This document shows positions 35,192 to 43,268 of a stretch of 64,000 bases of DNA, piece by piece. Position 1 is the stretch's first letter, and each line of letters opens with the position of its first letter. Origin of the DNA: Agrobacterium sp. a22-2 (GTDB lineage: Bacteria; Pseudomonadota; Alphaproteobacteria; Rhizobiales; Rhizobiaceae); assembly GCF_012276985.1 (NCBI RefSeq), contig NZ_JAAXMM010000003.1, positions 248,001 to 312,000 of the forward strand, written 5' to 3'. The notes below the pieces were generated by a model. That model saw only the letters and a program-made list of their open reading frames with translations, did no database searches and was not told where the DNA came from. A program made the position numbers and the translations under genes.

Positions 35192-36460
35192 TCAGCTGCG
35201 CGGCAGCAGGCTTTCGACTTCGGCGGCTGCGTCGTCGAGGGCTTCCTTCGGCGTGGCCGACTGCTCGATGATGCGCGACATGTTCTCGACGATCGCCTGG
35301 GTGACCTTGACGCCGTTGCTGCCCGGGAAGGCGTACCAAGGCTGCATCAGCGGCATCTGCTCGAGACCGGCTCGGAACAGCGGATTTTCCTGGTAGAAGG
35401 TGCCGAGATAATCCGGCGACTTGGCGGCCAGTTCGTTGTTCGGGACATAGCCGGTGCCGGGGACCACAACCGAGGCGCCATAGGGGCCGGCGGCGAACTT
35501 GGCGAATTTCCAGGCGGCAGCCTGCTTCTCGGCATCCTTGGTGAGGATGACGACGGCATTGCCGCCGGTCGGCAGACGGCCGTTTTCGGGATCGATCAGC
35601 GGAATATGCGCGGTGCGCAGGTCGAACTTGCCGCCGACATTCTTGATGGTGTTGCGCAGTGCGCCGGTGGTCTGGAAGGCAAAGCCGATCTTGCCTGCCG
35701 TGAACGCCTGCTCGCCGGCCTGCTTGGTCAGAACCGGCAGACCGCCTTCCTTGACCATGCGGTCGAGCACTTCGACGGCCTTCTGGCCTTCGGGACCGTT
35801 GAAGGCGACCTTACTTTCGTCGTCACTCAGCATCTGGCCGCCGGCGCCGAACAGCAGCGCGGAGAACATCCAGTCGTCGCCCTGCCAGCGGAAGTCGATG
35901 CCTTCATTGCCGTCGCCGAGCGCCTTGATCTTGGCGCCGAGTTCGATCACTTCGTCCCAGGTCTTCGGCGGAACGTCGGGATTGCCGCCGGCAGCCTTCA
36001 CCAGGTCGGCATTGTAATACATGATCGGGTTGGACGTGGCGAAGGCGAGGCCCACCTGCTTGCCCTTGACCTGGGCGAGCTTCAGAATGTTGTCCGAAAA
36101 GCCCTTTTCGGCCATATCGCCCTCGGCGGCGACCAGCGGCGTCAGGTCGACGGGGATGTCGCGTTCGTTGAGCATGCGCAGGCGGTTGAGGCCGATGAAG
36201 GTGACGTCGGGCATTTCGGCGGTGCCGGCCTGACGCATGATGGTCTGGATGCCTTCCTCATAGGTGGCCGAAGGATTGGCGAAGGCGATCTTGATGTCCG
36301 GATTTTCTTCCATGAACTTCTTGGAGATCGTGTCCATCACGTCCTTGAAGAAGCCGGGCATGGGGTAATGGATGGTCAGCGTCGTTTCGGCATGGGCCGG
36401 GATCGAGATGGCCATCAACACCGCGGCTGCGGCGGCGAGGGTCTGCTTGATGCGTTTCAT
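35192..36460 (-). CDS. ABC transporter substrate-binding protein, family 1 (UgpB-like)
   Basis: A 422-residue periplasmic binding protein. The signal peptide spans residues 1-24 (MKRIKQTLAAAAAVLMAISIP then AHA). The mature part has TLTIHYPMPG, MPDVTFIGLNRLRML, YYNADLVKAAGGNPDVPPKTWDE and the C-terminal PEDAALDDAA-like helix (PKEALDDAAAEVESLL), matching UgpB-type extracellular proteins for glycerol-3-phosphate or related phosphodiesters. It is the last gene of a five-gene operon that begins with a phosphodiesterase gene. The ligand is inferred only from that context. Confidence 0.88.
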   Translation of the reverse strand: MKRIKQTLAAAAAVLMAISIPAHAETTLTIHYPMPGFFKDVMDTISKKFMEENPDIKIAFANPSATYEEGIQTIMRQAGTAEMPDVTFIGLNRLRMLNERDIPVDLTPLVAAEGDMAEKGFSDNILKLAQVKGKQVGLAFATSNPIMYYNADLVKAAGGNPDVPPKTWDEVIELGAKIKALGDGNEGIDFRWQGDDWMFSALLFGAGGQMLSDDESKVAFNGPEGQKAVEVLDRMVKEGGLPVLTKQAGEQAFTAGKIGFAFQTTGALRNTIKNVGGKFDLRTAHIPLIDPENGRLPTGGNAVVILTKDAEKQAAAWKFAKFAAGPYGASVVVPGTGYVPNNELAAKSPDYLGTFYQENPLFRAGLEQMPLMQPWYAFPGSNGVKVTQAIVENMSRIIEQSATPKEALDDAAAEVESLLPRS

Positions 36461-36501
36461 GGCAGGGGTCTCCTTGGGTTGCGACTTGGAATGGCGACCG
36501 G

Positions 36502-37338
36502 TCAGCCTTTGAGGCCGGTCATGGTGATGCCCTCGACGAACCGTCGCTGCGCGAGCAGGAAGGCGACGACAAGGGGAAGGGTGATGATGAGCGTTGCGGC
36601 CATCAGCGCGCCGTAATCGTCTCCGGCCTCGGCGGCGCGGAAGTAGAGCAGTCCGAGCGGCGGCGTGGCATAGGTCTGGTTGGTGACGACGATCAGCGGC
36701 CAGAACAGGTCGTTCCAGTGGGCGACCACCGAGAAGATCGCAAAGGCGGTCACCGCCGGCCAGGCGTTCGGCACGATGACCCGCGCCACGATGCCGCCTT
36801 CCGACATGCCGTCGAGGCGGGCGGCGTGGATCAGGTCGTCCGGCATGGCGCGGAAGAACTGCAGGAACAGGAAGATGGCAAAGACTGAGATCGAAAACGG
36901 CGCGACCAGCGCCAGGTAGCTGTTGAGGATCGACATCCGGTCGAAGGCCACATAGAGCGGCAGGGCGGTCGCATGGATCGGCACCAGCAGACCGAGCATG
37001 ACCAGCGCCATCATGAAACGGGCGGCGCGGAATTTCAGCTTGGCCATGGCATAGGCGCAGGGCACGGCGACCAGGACCTGGATCACCAGGATCAGCCCGC
37101 AGACGATGACGCCGTTGAGGAGCAGCGTCTGCATCGAAACCCGCGTCATGGCCTTGGTGAAATTCTCGACATAGGCCCATTTCTCGGGGATCAGCGACAG
37201 CGACGACGAGAAGATCTCGCTCTGGCCCTTGCCGGCGGTCGAGATCATGAAGATGTAGGGCGCCAGGAAGATCAGCGCGCCGAGCGACAGCAGCATGAGG
37301 CGAAACAGCCGCCCGAAGGTCATGGTTTGCGTCATCAT
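36502..37338 (-). CDS. ABC transporter permease, UgpE type
   Basis: A 278-residue permease with six helices (first at about 15-35, LLSLGALIFLAPYIFMI). The EAA loop is LIHAARLDGMSEGGIVARVIVPNAWP. The ATG at 37338 overlaps the stop of the upstream permease gene by 4 bases. Upstream open frame in the same register belongs to the antisense/alternate coding of its neighbour and is not part of this gene. Confidence 0.92.
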   Translation of the reverse strand: MMTQTMTFGRLFRLMLLSLGALIFLAPYIFMISTAGKGQSEIFSSSLSLIPEKWAYVENFTKAMTRVSMQTLLLNGVIVCGLILVIQVLVAVPCAYAMAKLKFRAARFMMALVMLGLLVPIHATALPLYVAFDRMSILNSYLALVAPFSISVFAIFLFLQFFRAMPDDLIHAARLDGMSEGGIVARVIVPNAWPAVTAFAIFSVVAHWNDLFWPLIVVTNQTYATPPLGLLYFRAAEAGDDYGALMAATLIITLPLVVAFLLAQRRFVEGITMTGLKG

Positions 37339-38249
37339 GTGTAATGCACCTGCTTGTCGAGGAAGCGGTATTGCAGGACCATCAGCACCACGAGGATGGC
37401 GAGGAACACCACGGTCATCGCTGAGGCGTAGCCGACCTTCAGATAGACGAAGCCCTCGTGATAGATGGTGAAGAGCAGCATTTCGGAGGCCTTGTTCGGG
37501 CCACCTTCGGTCAGCGTTTTCACCGTCTCGAACACCTTGACCGAATTGATGACGCTGATCGTCGTCACAAACAGCGTGGTCGGCCCCAGCATCGGCCAGG
37601 TGACCAGCCGGAAGCGGTCCAGGGCGGATTTCGCACCATCCACTTCGGCTGCGGCATAGAGTTCGCGCGGGATGGCGGTGAGGCCGGCCAGAAACAGCAC
37701 CATGTTGAAGCCGACCGACTGCCAGATGCCGATGACCGAGAGGCCGTAGAGAACCGTCGAGGAGGCGCCGAGCCAATTGGGACCGGGAATGCCGACGAGT
37801 GCGAGTAGGGCATTGATCGGTCCGATGCTCGGATGGAACAGATATTGCCAGACGGTCGCCATGGCGACCAGCAGCGAGGCGACGGGCAGGAAATAGACGG
37901 TGCGGAAGAAATCCCGGCCGCGCGGTTCCGATTCGATCAGCAGCGCCACGCCGAGGCCGAGTGCTATCGACACCGGGGTGACGATGGCGGTGTAGACCGT
38001 GGTGTTCCACAGCGAACGGCGGAATGTCCGGTCATGAAAGAGTTCGGCGTAGTTTTCGAAACCGATGAAGCGGAAGCTGCCATAGCCAAGCTCGAAATCG
38101 GTAAAGCCGAGCACGATGACGGCAAGCGTCGGCAGGACGATGAACACCAGCATCAGGACGATGGCCGGAGAGGCCAGCAGCCAGGCGGTCCTGGCTTCAC
38201 GTCGGCCGGCCGCCTCGATCGGCGTGAAATGGGCGACGGCCTCAGCCAT
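37335..38249 (-). CDS. ABC transporter permease, UgpA type
   Basis: A 304-residue permease: cytoplasmic N-terminus, first helix WLLASPAIVLMLVFIVLPTLAVIVLGFTDF-like, periplasmic loop with YAELFHDRTFRRSLWNT, and EAA loop LYAAAEVDGAKSALDRFRLVTWP. The ATG at 38249 lies 8 bases inside the end of the ATPase gene, indicating coupled translation. Confidence 0.92.
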   Translation of the reverse strand: MAEAVAHFTPIEAAGRREARTAWLLASPAIVLMLVFIVLPTLAVIVLGFTDFELGYGSFRFIGFENYAELFHDRTFRRSLWNTTVYTAIVTPVSIALGLGVALLIESEPRGRDFFRTVYFLPVASLLVAMATVWQYLFHPSIGPINALLALVGIPGPNWLGASSTVLYGLSVIGIWQSVGFNMVLFLAGLTAIPRELYAAAEVDGAKSALDRFRLVTWPMLGPTTLFVTTISVINSVKVFETVKTLTEGGPNKASEMLLFTIYHEGFVYLKVGYASAMTVVFLAILVVLMVLQYRFLDKQVHYT

Positions 38250-39402
38250 GGACCATCTCCCGAGCGGTGCTGAGCGGCTGCGCCGCAAGCCGCCTGCCGT
38301 CTTCGGCAAACAGCATGACGCGGGCCGGATCGAAGTCGAGATTGATTGGCTGGCCGGCGACAAGGCCACGGGCCTCTGCCGGCGCCACCTTGGCCAGCAC
38401 GATGTCGCCGATGGCCGAGAGCCTGGCAAAGACGATGACCTCAGAGCCGAGGAATTCCAGCCGCTCGACCTTTGCCGCCATGGCGCCCTGGCCGTCGGCG
38501 CGCAGATGCACGAATTCCGGCCGGACGCCGAGTGTGACGGTCGCGCCCGCCGCCATCGGCTGAGACGAGGCCAGACGCAGCCCGCCGAACTGCACCACGC
38601 CTTGTTCGTCGCTCTGGCCGGTCAGAAGGTTGATGCGCGGCTGGCCGATGAAGCGGGCGACCTCGATATGGCTCGGATCGTCGTAGATGACTTGCGGCGA
38701 GGCCAATTGCAGCAGGCTGCCGCCGATCATCACGGCGACGCGGTCGGCCATGGACAAGGCCTCGGACTGGTCGTGCGTGACATAAAGCGTCGGCACGCCG
38801 GCGCGGCGGTGCAGGTCGACGATCTCGCCGCGGGCATGGACGCGCAGGTTGGCGTCGAGATTGGAGAGCGGCTCATCCATCAGGAAGACGCTTGGATTGC
38901 GCACCATGGCGCGGGCAAGCGCGACGCGCTGGCGCTGGCCGCCGGACATCTGGCCGGGCTTGCGGTCGAGCAGGTGGTCGATCTTGAGCGATGCGGCCAT
39001 GGTCTGGACGCGCGCCTGAATATCGGCACAGATCTGGCGCTGGCCGGGCAGAAGCCCGCCGATGACGGGCAGGCGCTGGGCGGCGGTCAGGTTGCGCATG
39101 GCGAGCGGCACGGCAATGTTCTGGCCGGCGGTCAGATGCGGATAAAGGGCATAGGACTGGAACACCATGGCGATGTTGCGGTCGGCGGCGGCCAGATGAG
39201 AGACTTCTGCACCGTTGATCTGGATGGCGCCGGTATCGGCATGGTCGAGGCCGGCGACAATGCGCAGAAGCGTGCTCTTGCCGCAGCCGGAGGGACCGAC
39301 CAGCGCGATGAATTCACCGGCCTCTGCCTCCAGCGACACGCCCTTCAGGATCGCGTTGCCGCCGAAGGACTTGGTGACGTCACGCAGCGAGAAGGCGCTC
39401 AT
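38242..39402 (-). CDS. ABC transporter ATPase, UgpC/MalK type
   Basis: A 386-residue ATPase. Walker A GPSGCGKST, signature MSGGQRQRV, Walker B VFLMDEPLSNLD, switch His in LYVTHDQSEA. A 20-residue insertion (PVIGGLLPGQRQICADIQARV) lies in the helical region before the signature, longer than in typical MalK. The C-terminal TOBE-like regulatory domain starts near GVRPEFVHLR. It overlaps the phosphodiesterase gene by 4 bases. Confidence 0.92.
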   Translation of the reverse strand: MSAFSLRDVTKSFGGNAILKGVSLEAEAGEFIALVGPSGCGKSTLLRIVAGLDHADTGAIQINGAEVSHLAAADRNIAMVFQSYALYPHLTAGQNIAVPLAMRNLTAAQRLPVIGGLLPGQRQICADIQARVQTMAASLKIDHLLDRKPGQMSGGQRQRVALARAMVRNPSVFLMDEPLSNLDANLRVHARGEIVDLHRRAGVPTLYVTHDQSEALSMADRVAVMIGGSLLQLASPQVIYDDPSHIEVARFIGQPRINLLTGQSDEQGVVQFGGLRLASSQPMAAGATVTLGVRPEFVHLRADGQGAMAAKVERLEFLGSEVIVFARLSAIGDIVLAKVAPAEARGLVAGQPINLDFDPARVMLFAEDGRRLAAQPLSTAREMVHG

Positions 39403-40235
39403 TCGGCAGCCTCCGGCGCGTGCTTCGGTTTCGCCTGCGGGTAGACCTCGTGGATAATCTCGTCGATCACATGGGCGGTCAGCTCGGGCAGGGTGACGAT
39501 CTCGCTGGTCACACCTTCGCCCAGCGTGTGGATGACCGCTCCGACCAGCCGCTCGCCGGGCATTTCGCGCTCCAGCGTGTCGATGATGAAGGCCGAGGAG
39601 GGCCCCCAGACCAGCGTGGTGTTGTCGAACTGGCCCTTCCAGGCCCAGTGCAGATGGCCGCTGGCAAACAGCGCGACATCATGAGCGGCGATCAGGTCGT
39701 AGAGCCGCTGGCGCGGCGCCGGGCGGATGCTCCAGTAACCGGTATCGCCTTCCTGGGGATCATCGACGAACAGCGGCTTGTGGGTGAAGATCGCCACGCG
39801 CCGGCCGTCGCGCCCGCCCAGCACCTGTTCCAGCCATACAAACTGTTCTGCTTCTTCCGCATCGTCAAAGCCGAACAGCAGGCCGTTCAGGCCGATCAGC
39901 AGCCAGCCGTCAACCGCTTTTGCCCAGCGATCAGCGCCGACGGCCTCGCGCCAGCGGGCCAGTCGTTCGGCATCGACCGGCTGGTGAGAGCCGGGCAGGT
40001 GGCCGACATCATGATTGCCCGGAACGAGCAGCATCGGCGCGGTGACATCGGCCATAAGGCCCATGCAGAAGGTCAGGTCTTCCACGAGATCGGCACCATC
40101 GACGCTCAGATCACCGGTATGGATGACAAGATCGGCGTTCTGCGCATTGACCCAGCGGGCCAGCGGCTCCCAATTGCCGTTGAAATGCGGCTTGCTGGGG
40201 CTGAGATGGGTATCGGTGATCTGGACGATCTTCAT
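39399..40235 (-). CDS. Metallophosphoesterase (CpdA/GpdQ-like)
   Basis: A 278-residue calcineurin-like phosphoesterase. The binuclear metal motifs are complete: ITDTHLS, HTGDLSVDG, VPGNHDVGH, FTHKPLF and SGHLHWAW. There is no signal peptide, so it acts in the cytoplasm. It is the first gene of an operon with a Ugp-type importer, suggesting hydrolysis of an imported phosphodiester such as a glycerophosphodiester, as for GpdQ. Cyclic-nucleotide phosphodiesterase (CpdA) is the alternative. Confidence 0.87.
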   Translation of the reverse strand: MKIVQITDTHLSPSKPHFNGNWEPLARWVNAQNADLVIHTGDLSVDGADLVEDLTFCMGLMADVTAPMLLVPGNHDVGHLPGSHQPVDAERLARWREAVGADRWAKAVDGWLLIGLNGLLFGFDDAEEAEQFVWLEQVLGGRDGRRVAIFTHKPLFVDDPQEGDTGYWSIRPAPRQRLYDLIAAHDVALFASGHLHWAWKGQFDNTTLVWGPSSAFIIDTLEREMPGERLVGAVIHTLGEGVTSEIVTLPELTAHVIDEIIHEVYPQAKPKHAPEAAE

Positions 40236-40493
40236 GGGCTTTGGCTCCGCATCGGCTGTGCAAGGGGGACGGATCAATGTCCGACCGCTTTCGCAGCGTC
40301 TTTAGTGCCCACATATGTCAGTGGATTGACGGGGGTTTTCAGTCCGTTTTCAGCTTTGTCGCATAAGTGTCAGCATCCGCCCGGCTCCGGGCCTGGACAT
40401 TAATCACCGCGTCCTTGAGCTGTGTGTCTTGCGCATAGCTGCACTGCAACATTCTGCCTATGAAAACGCCATTCCTCGTTTATACTCAGTTTC

Positions 40494-40609
40494 ATCGAAG
40501 CAATGCACCTCCTCCCGCAGAGCTTCGTATCGCAGACGACCCGCTCCTCCTCCCAGGGAAGTCTGCAGGAACGACGCCCTCCTCCCATTAGCGTCGTTCG
40601 GTTCTTTTT
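40494..40609 (+). ncRNA. Small RNA with three anti-SD (CCUCCUCCC) stem-loops
   Basis: Three consecutive hairpins each show CCTCCTCCC in the loop. H1 40496-40527 has stem CGAAGC/GCTTCG, then TGC/GCA closing a 10-base loop. H2 40532-40566 has stem GCAGAC/GTCTGC with an inner CCC/GGG. H3 40569-40599 has stem GAACGACGC/GCGTCGTTC and is followed by GGTTCTTTTT, an intrinsic terminator. A TATACT at 40481-40486 suits a -10 box for a start near 40493. Such triple anti-SD loops are known from the alphaproteobacterial NfeR1/alpha-r14 and cuckoo (CcsR) sRNAs, which pair with ribosome binding sites of transporter and other mRNAs. No protein frame here looks real. Confidence 0.82.
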
Positions 40610-40611
40610 GG

Positions 40612-40648
40612 AAAAGCCTGCCGCACCTCCTCCCGCGGCAGGCTTTTT
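40612..40648 (+). terminator. Second terminator hairpin carrying a fourth anti-SD loop
   Basis: A perfect 13-base stem (AAAAGCCTGCCGC at 40612-40624 with its complement at 40635-40647) encloses the 10-base loop ACCTCCTCCC and runs into TTTTT. It follows the sRNA terminator by 2 bases, so read-through would produce a longer RNA with four anti-SD loops. It may instead be the remnant or core of a tandem sRNA. Confidence 0.8.
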
Positions 40649-40974
40649 CGTTTGGGCCATGGCGATCCGGTCGAGGACGCCCTTCAGCAACACATCAATT
40701 CCGAGTACCGCATGCCCTCGTACGGCCTTGTCGACGCATTTTCGCGCCGGACCAAGTGGCGGCGACGTTTACATATTGATACAAATTTATACACGAAAAT
40801 ACAAAGTACATATAAATAAATAATTGTATTGATTCGAAAAATGTCAATGACGACTTGTCATATATGAGTAATAACTTTGACTGATCTTGAGAATCTTTTT
40901 AGATATTGCCCGTCGCGTATTGCTGTCTCGATTATTATGCGGTTTTCCAGATAAAAGATCAGGAGAGTGCTTTC
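40649..40974. other. AT-rich intergenic region before the EF-hand gene
   Basis: No credible gene. From about 40770 to 40930 the sequence becomes strongly AT-rich (TACATATAAATAAATAATT), in contrast to the GC-rich surroundings. ATGAC-GACTT-GTCAT at about 40848-40862 is a small inverted repeat. The stretch probably holds the promoter of the EF-hand gene and could be a target for an AT-preferring regulator such as MucR; this is inference. Confidence 0.5.
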
Positions 40975-41352
40975 ATGACCAATATATCTTCTATTTCCGG
41001 TGGGGCCTATCAAAGCCAGAACACCTTTTCCCGGACAGACAAGGACGGCAATGGAAAGGTCACGGAGGAAGAGTTCGTCTCGGCCCGTCCGAAAGCGATG
41101 AACGAGACCCAGTCCTCCAAGCTTTACGACAAACTCTCCGGTGGCTCGGAGGAGGGCCTCACCGAAGAGCAGTTGAAGGAGTCCATCGAATCGCTTCGCC
41201 CGAGCGCGGCCGACAAGTTCGGCGGCGAGATCGCGGCACGGATGCTGGCATTGCAGCAGGACGCATCCGGCTCGACGGGCAACGAACAGTCGGCGCCGGT
41301 CGACTACCTGATGGACTCGCTGGATGCGGTCGCCTCCGACGACGAGGAATGA
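40975..41352 (+). CDS. Small EF-hand protein
   Basis: A 125-residue acidic protein. Residues 22-33, DKDGNGKVTEEE, form a canonical EF-hand calcium loop with all ligand positions filled. A second, degenerate site may lie near GSEEGLTEEQLKES. There is no signal peptide or membrane segment; the N-terminus NISSISGGAYQSQ is Ser/Gly-rich. AGGAGAG precedes the ATG by 8 bases, and the promoter region is unusually AT-rich. It is convergent with the DevABC-like exporter genes. Function unknown; a calcium-responsive or secreted effector-like protein are both possible. Confidence 0.8.
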   Translation: MTNISSISGGAYQSQNTFSRTDKDGNGKVTEEEFVSARPKAMNETQSSKLYDKLSGGSEEGLTEEQLKESIESLRPSAADKFGGEIAARMLALQQDASGSTGNEQSAPVDYLMDSLDAVASDDEE

Positions 41353-41357
41353 TCATC

Positions 41358-41386
41358 CCCGCTGGTGGCACGACGACACCAGCGGG
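41358..41386. terminator. Bidirectional terminator hairpin
   Basis: CCCGCTGGTG and CACCAGCGGG form a perfect 10-base stem with a 9-base loop, 5 bases after the EF-hand stop and 11 bases beyond the exporter ATPase stop on the opposite strand. CTTTCCTTG follows on the plus strand. Confidence 0.75.
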
Positions 41387-41397
41387 ACCTTTCCTTG

Positions 41398-42108
41398 TTA
41401 CATCGCGCCCGAGCGCCCATTCTCGTAGGCGATCTTGCCGTCGATGAGTTCGATTGTCCGGTCGAACTGGTCGAGGGCCCGGGGATCGTGGGTGACCACC
41501 GCCACCGCCGCATTGCGGGTTTGGGCGATGGTCCTAAAGAGATCGATCACCTGGCGGCTGCGCACGCTGTCGAGTGCGGCGGTCGGCTCATCGGCCAGTA
41601 CCAAGCTTGGATCATTGGCCAGCGCCCTGGCAATCGCAACCCGTTGCTGTTCGCCGCCGGAAAGGCCGGAGGGATGGTTGCCTGTTCGGTGGCCGAGATC
41701 GAGACCCTCCAGCAGGTAAACGGCATAGTCGTGGGCCTCGCGCGCCTGGACATCGTCGATCTCCAGCGCCAGCGCCACGTTTTCCGCCGCCGTCAGGAAC
41801 GGTATCAGGTTGGCCTTCTGGAACACGAAACCGATATTCTTCCGGCGAAAATCACGCAACTTGTCGAGATCGATGCCCGGCGCTGAAACGCGAGTTCCGC
41901 GGATGAAGACTTCGCCGTTGGTCGGCGGCTCGAGAAGCCCGGCGATCAGCAGCAGCGTGCTTTTCCCGGATCCGCTCGGCCCGAGAATGCCGACGACCTC
42001 GCCCGGACGCACATCAAGCGAAACGCCATCCAGCGCGCGCACGACCGTGTCGCCACTCTCGTAGTGGCGCGCCGCCTGGCGCACGCTCAACACCGGTTCC
42101 ATTGTCAT
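41398..42108 (-). CDS. ABC exporter ATPase, LolD/MacB/DevA type
   Basis: A 236-residue ATPase with Walker A GPSGSGKST, signature LSGGEQQRV, Walker B LVLADEPTAALD and switch His in VVTHDPRAL. NIGFVFQKANLIPFLTAAENVALAL is the typical Q-loop region of the LolD/MacB family. It is last in a three-gene exporter operon and overlaps the permease gene by 4 bases. Confidence 0.9.
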   Translation of the reverse strand: MTMEPVLSVRQAARHYESGDTVVRALDGVSLDVRPGEVVGILGPSGSGKSTLLLIAGLLEPPTNGEVFIRGTRVSAPGIDLDKLRDFRRKNIGFVFQKANLIPFLTAAENVALALEIDDVQAREAHDYAVYLLEGLDLGHRTGNHPSGLSGGEQQRVAIARALANDPSLVLADEPTAALDSVRSRQVIDLFRTIAQTRNAAVAVVTHDPRALDQFDRTIELIDGKIAYENGRSGAM

Positions 42109-43268
42109 GAAAGAACCTCCTGGGCGCGCACCTTCAACGCTCGTGAAATGCCAAACAGGCTTGCCGAGGCACAGATGATCGCGATGGCGATGGCAAATCC
42201 GGCGACATCAAGCGCCTCGATCACCACACGGCGAGGGAAATAGGGAAAGATCAGATAGGACAGCAGCAGGCCGAGCACGAAGCCACCGGCGCCGATCAGG
42301 GCGGATTGCTGGGCGATCATCGCGACGATCACCAAATTGCGCGCTCCGATCAGCTTCAACATGGCAATCTGATGCAGCTTCTCGATGGTCAGCGTGTAGA
42401 TAATCATCGAAATGACGATGGTCATGACGATCAGCAGCACGCCCGTGAAAGCCAGGATCTGGATGCGCAGGCGCCAGAGTCGCTGGTCGAGCAGAAGGGA
42501 GCGCTGTTCGGCGCGGTCGAGGACATTGGCGTCGCCCCAGTCCAGGATCGCGGATCGGACCGCGGCCGGGTCGGCGCCCGGGTCGAGATCGGCCAGAACG
42601 GCCGAAATCTTGCTGTCCTGCTGCACCGAACTGGATGAGTCGGAGCTGGGAATGGCCTCACCATTGGCCTGGCGGGCCAGCAGGATCTCCTCGCTTTCGC
42701 GTTTTGTGGCGATCGCGGTCGCGTCGTTGATGGTCACGAAGAGCAGCCCGTCGCCGGTGGAATCGACCATGCCACGCGTCAGGCCGACGATGGTGTATTC
42801 ATCGAGCCCGAGGCAGATCCTGTCGCCCAGTGCAAGCCCGATGCTCTGGTCGGCAATCGCCTGAAAATGGCCGGAGTTCAGGTACGTGCCGGAATGCAGG
42901 CTGAGCCATTCACCTTTGTCCTTGGGATAGTCGAGACCGGTGATTGCAGCCCGCCGTTCGGTGCCCTGAAACGAGAATTGCTGGCTGATCTGAATGAAGC
43001 GACGGATTCGCGTGACGCCGGGCAGGCCTTCGGCGCGGCGATCCATGGACGAGGAGATCGATGAACTCTCGGCAAACGGCCCCGCCCGCCCGCCTTGCAC
43101 GATCCATAGATCGGCCCCGATATTGTCGATGATCAGCAGCGCATCGCTGACGATGCCGCGGTAAAGCCCGACCATGCCGATCGAGGCCGTGACCAGGAAG
43201 CCGACGCCGGCTGCCGTCAGGAGGAAACGCCCGAAATTGAACCGGATGTCCTTGATCGCCAGGTTCAT
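42105..43268 (-). CDS. ABC exporter permease, FtsX/DevC type
   Basis: A 387-residue permease with one N-terminal helix (FLLTAAGVGFLVTASIGMVGL), a periplasmic domain of about 225 residues, and three C-terminal helices in the FtsX fold (from about 270). This single-helix plus three-helix layout is that of DevC and MacB-type mechanotransmission permeases. It overlaps both neighbours by 4 bases and lacks a fused ATPase, which is encoded separately downstream. Confidence 0.9.
   Translation of the reverse strand: MNLAIKDIRFNFGRFLLTAAGVGFLVTASIGMVGLYRGIVSDALLIIDNIGADLWIVQGGRAGPFAESSSISSSMDRRAEGLPGVTRIRRFIQISQQFSFQGTERRAAITGLDYPKDKGEWLSLHSGTYLNSGHFQAIADQSIGLALGDRICLGLDEYTIVGLTRGMVDSTGDGLLFVTINDATAIATKRESEEILLARQANGEAIPSSDSSSSVQQDSKISAVLADLDPGADPAAVRSAILDWGDANVLDRAEQRSLLLDQRLWRLRIQILAFTGVLLIVMTIVISMIIYTLTIEKLHQIAMLKLIGARNLVIVAMIAQQSALIGAGGFVLGLLLSYLIFPYFPRRVVIEALDVAGFAIAIAIICASASLFGISRALKVRAQEVLS

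Noticed and set aside
40508..40634. Four CCTCCTCCC repeats as a CRISPR-like or simple direct-repeat array
   Set aside because: Repeats are only 9 bases, spacing varies (38, 32, 48), and each lies in the loop of its own hairpin; this is an RNA architecture, not an array.
40400..40823. Small open frames overlapping the four-hairpin region on both strands
   Set aside because: They run through stem-loops with repeated loop sequence, lack ribosome sites and recognisable composition; the RNA structure explains the sequence better. On the minus strand the GGGAGGAGG repeats look like strong ribosome sites, but no gene follows any of them.
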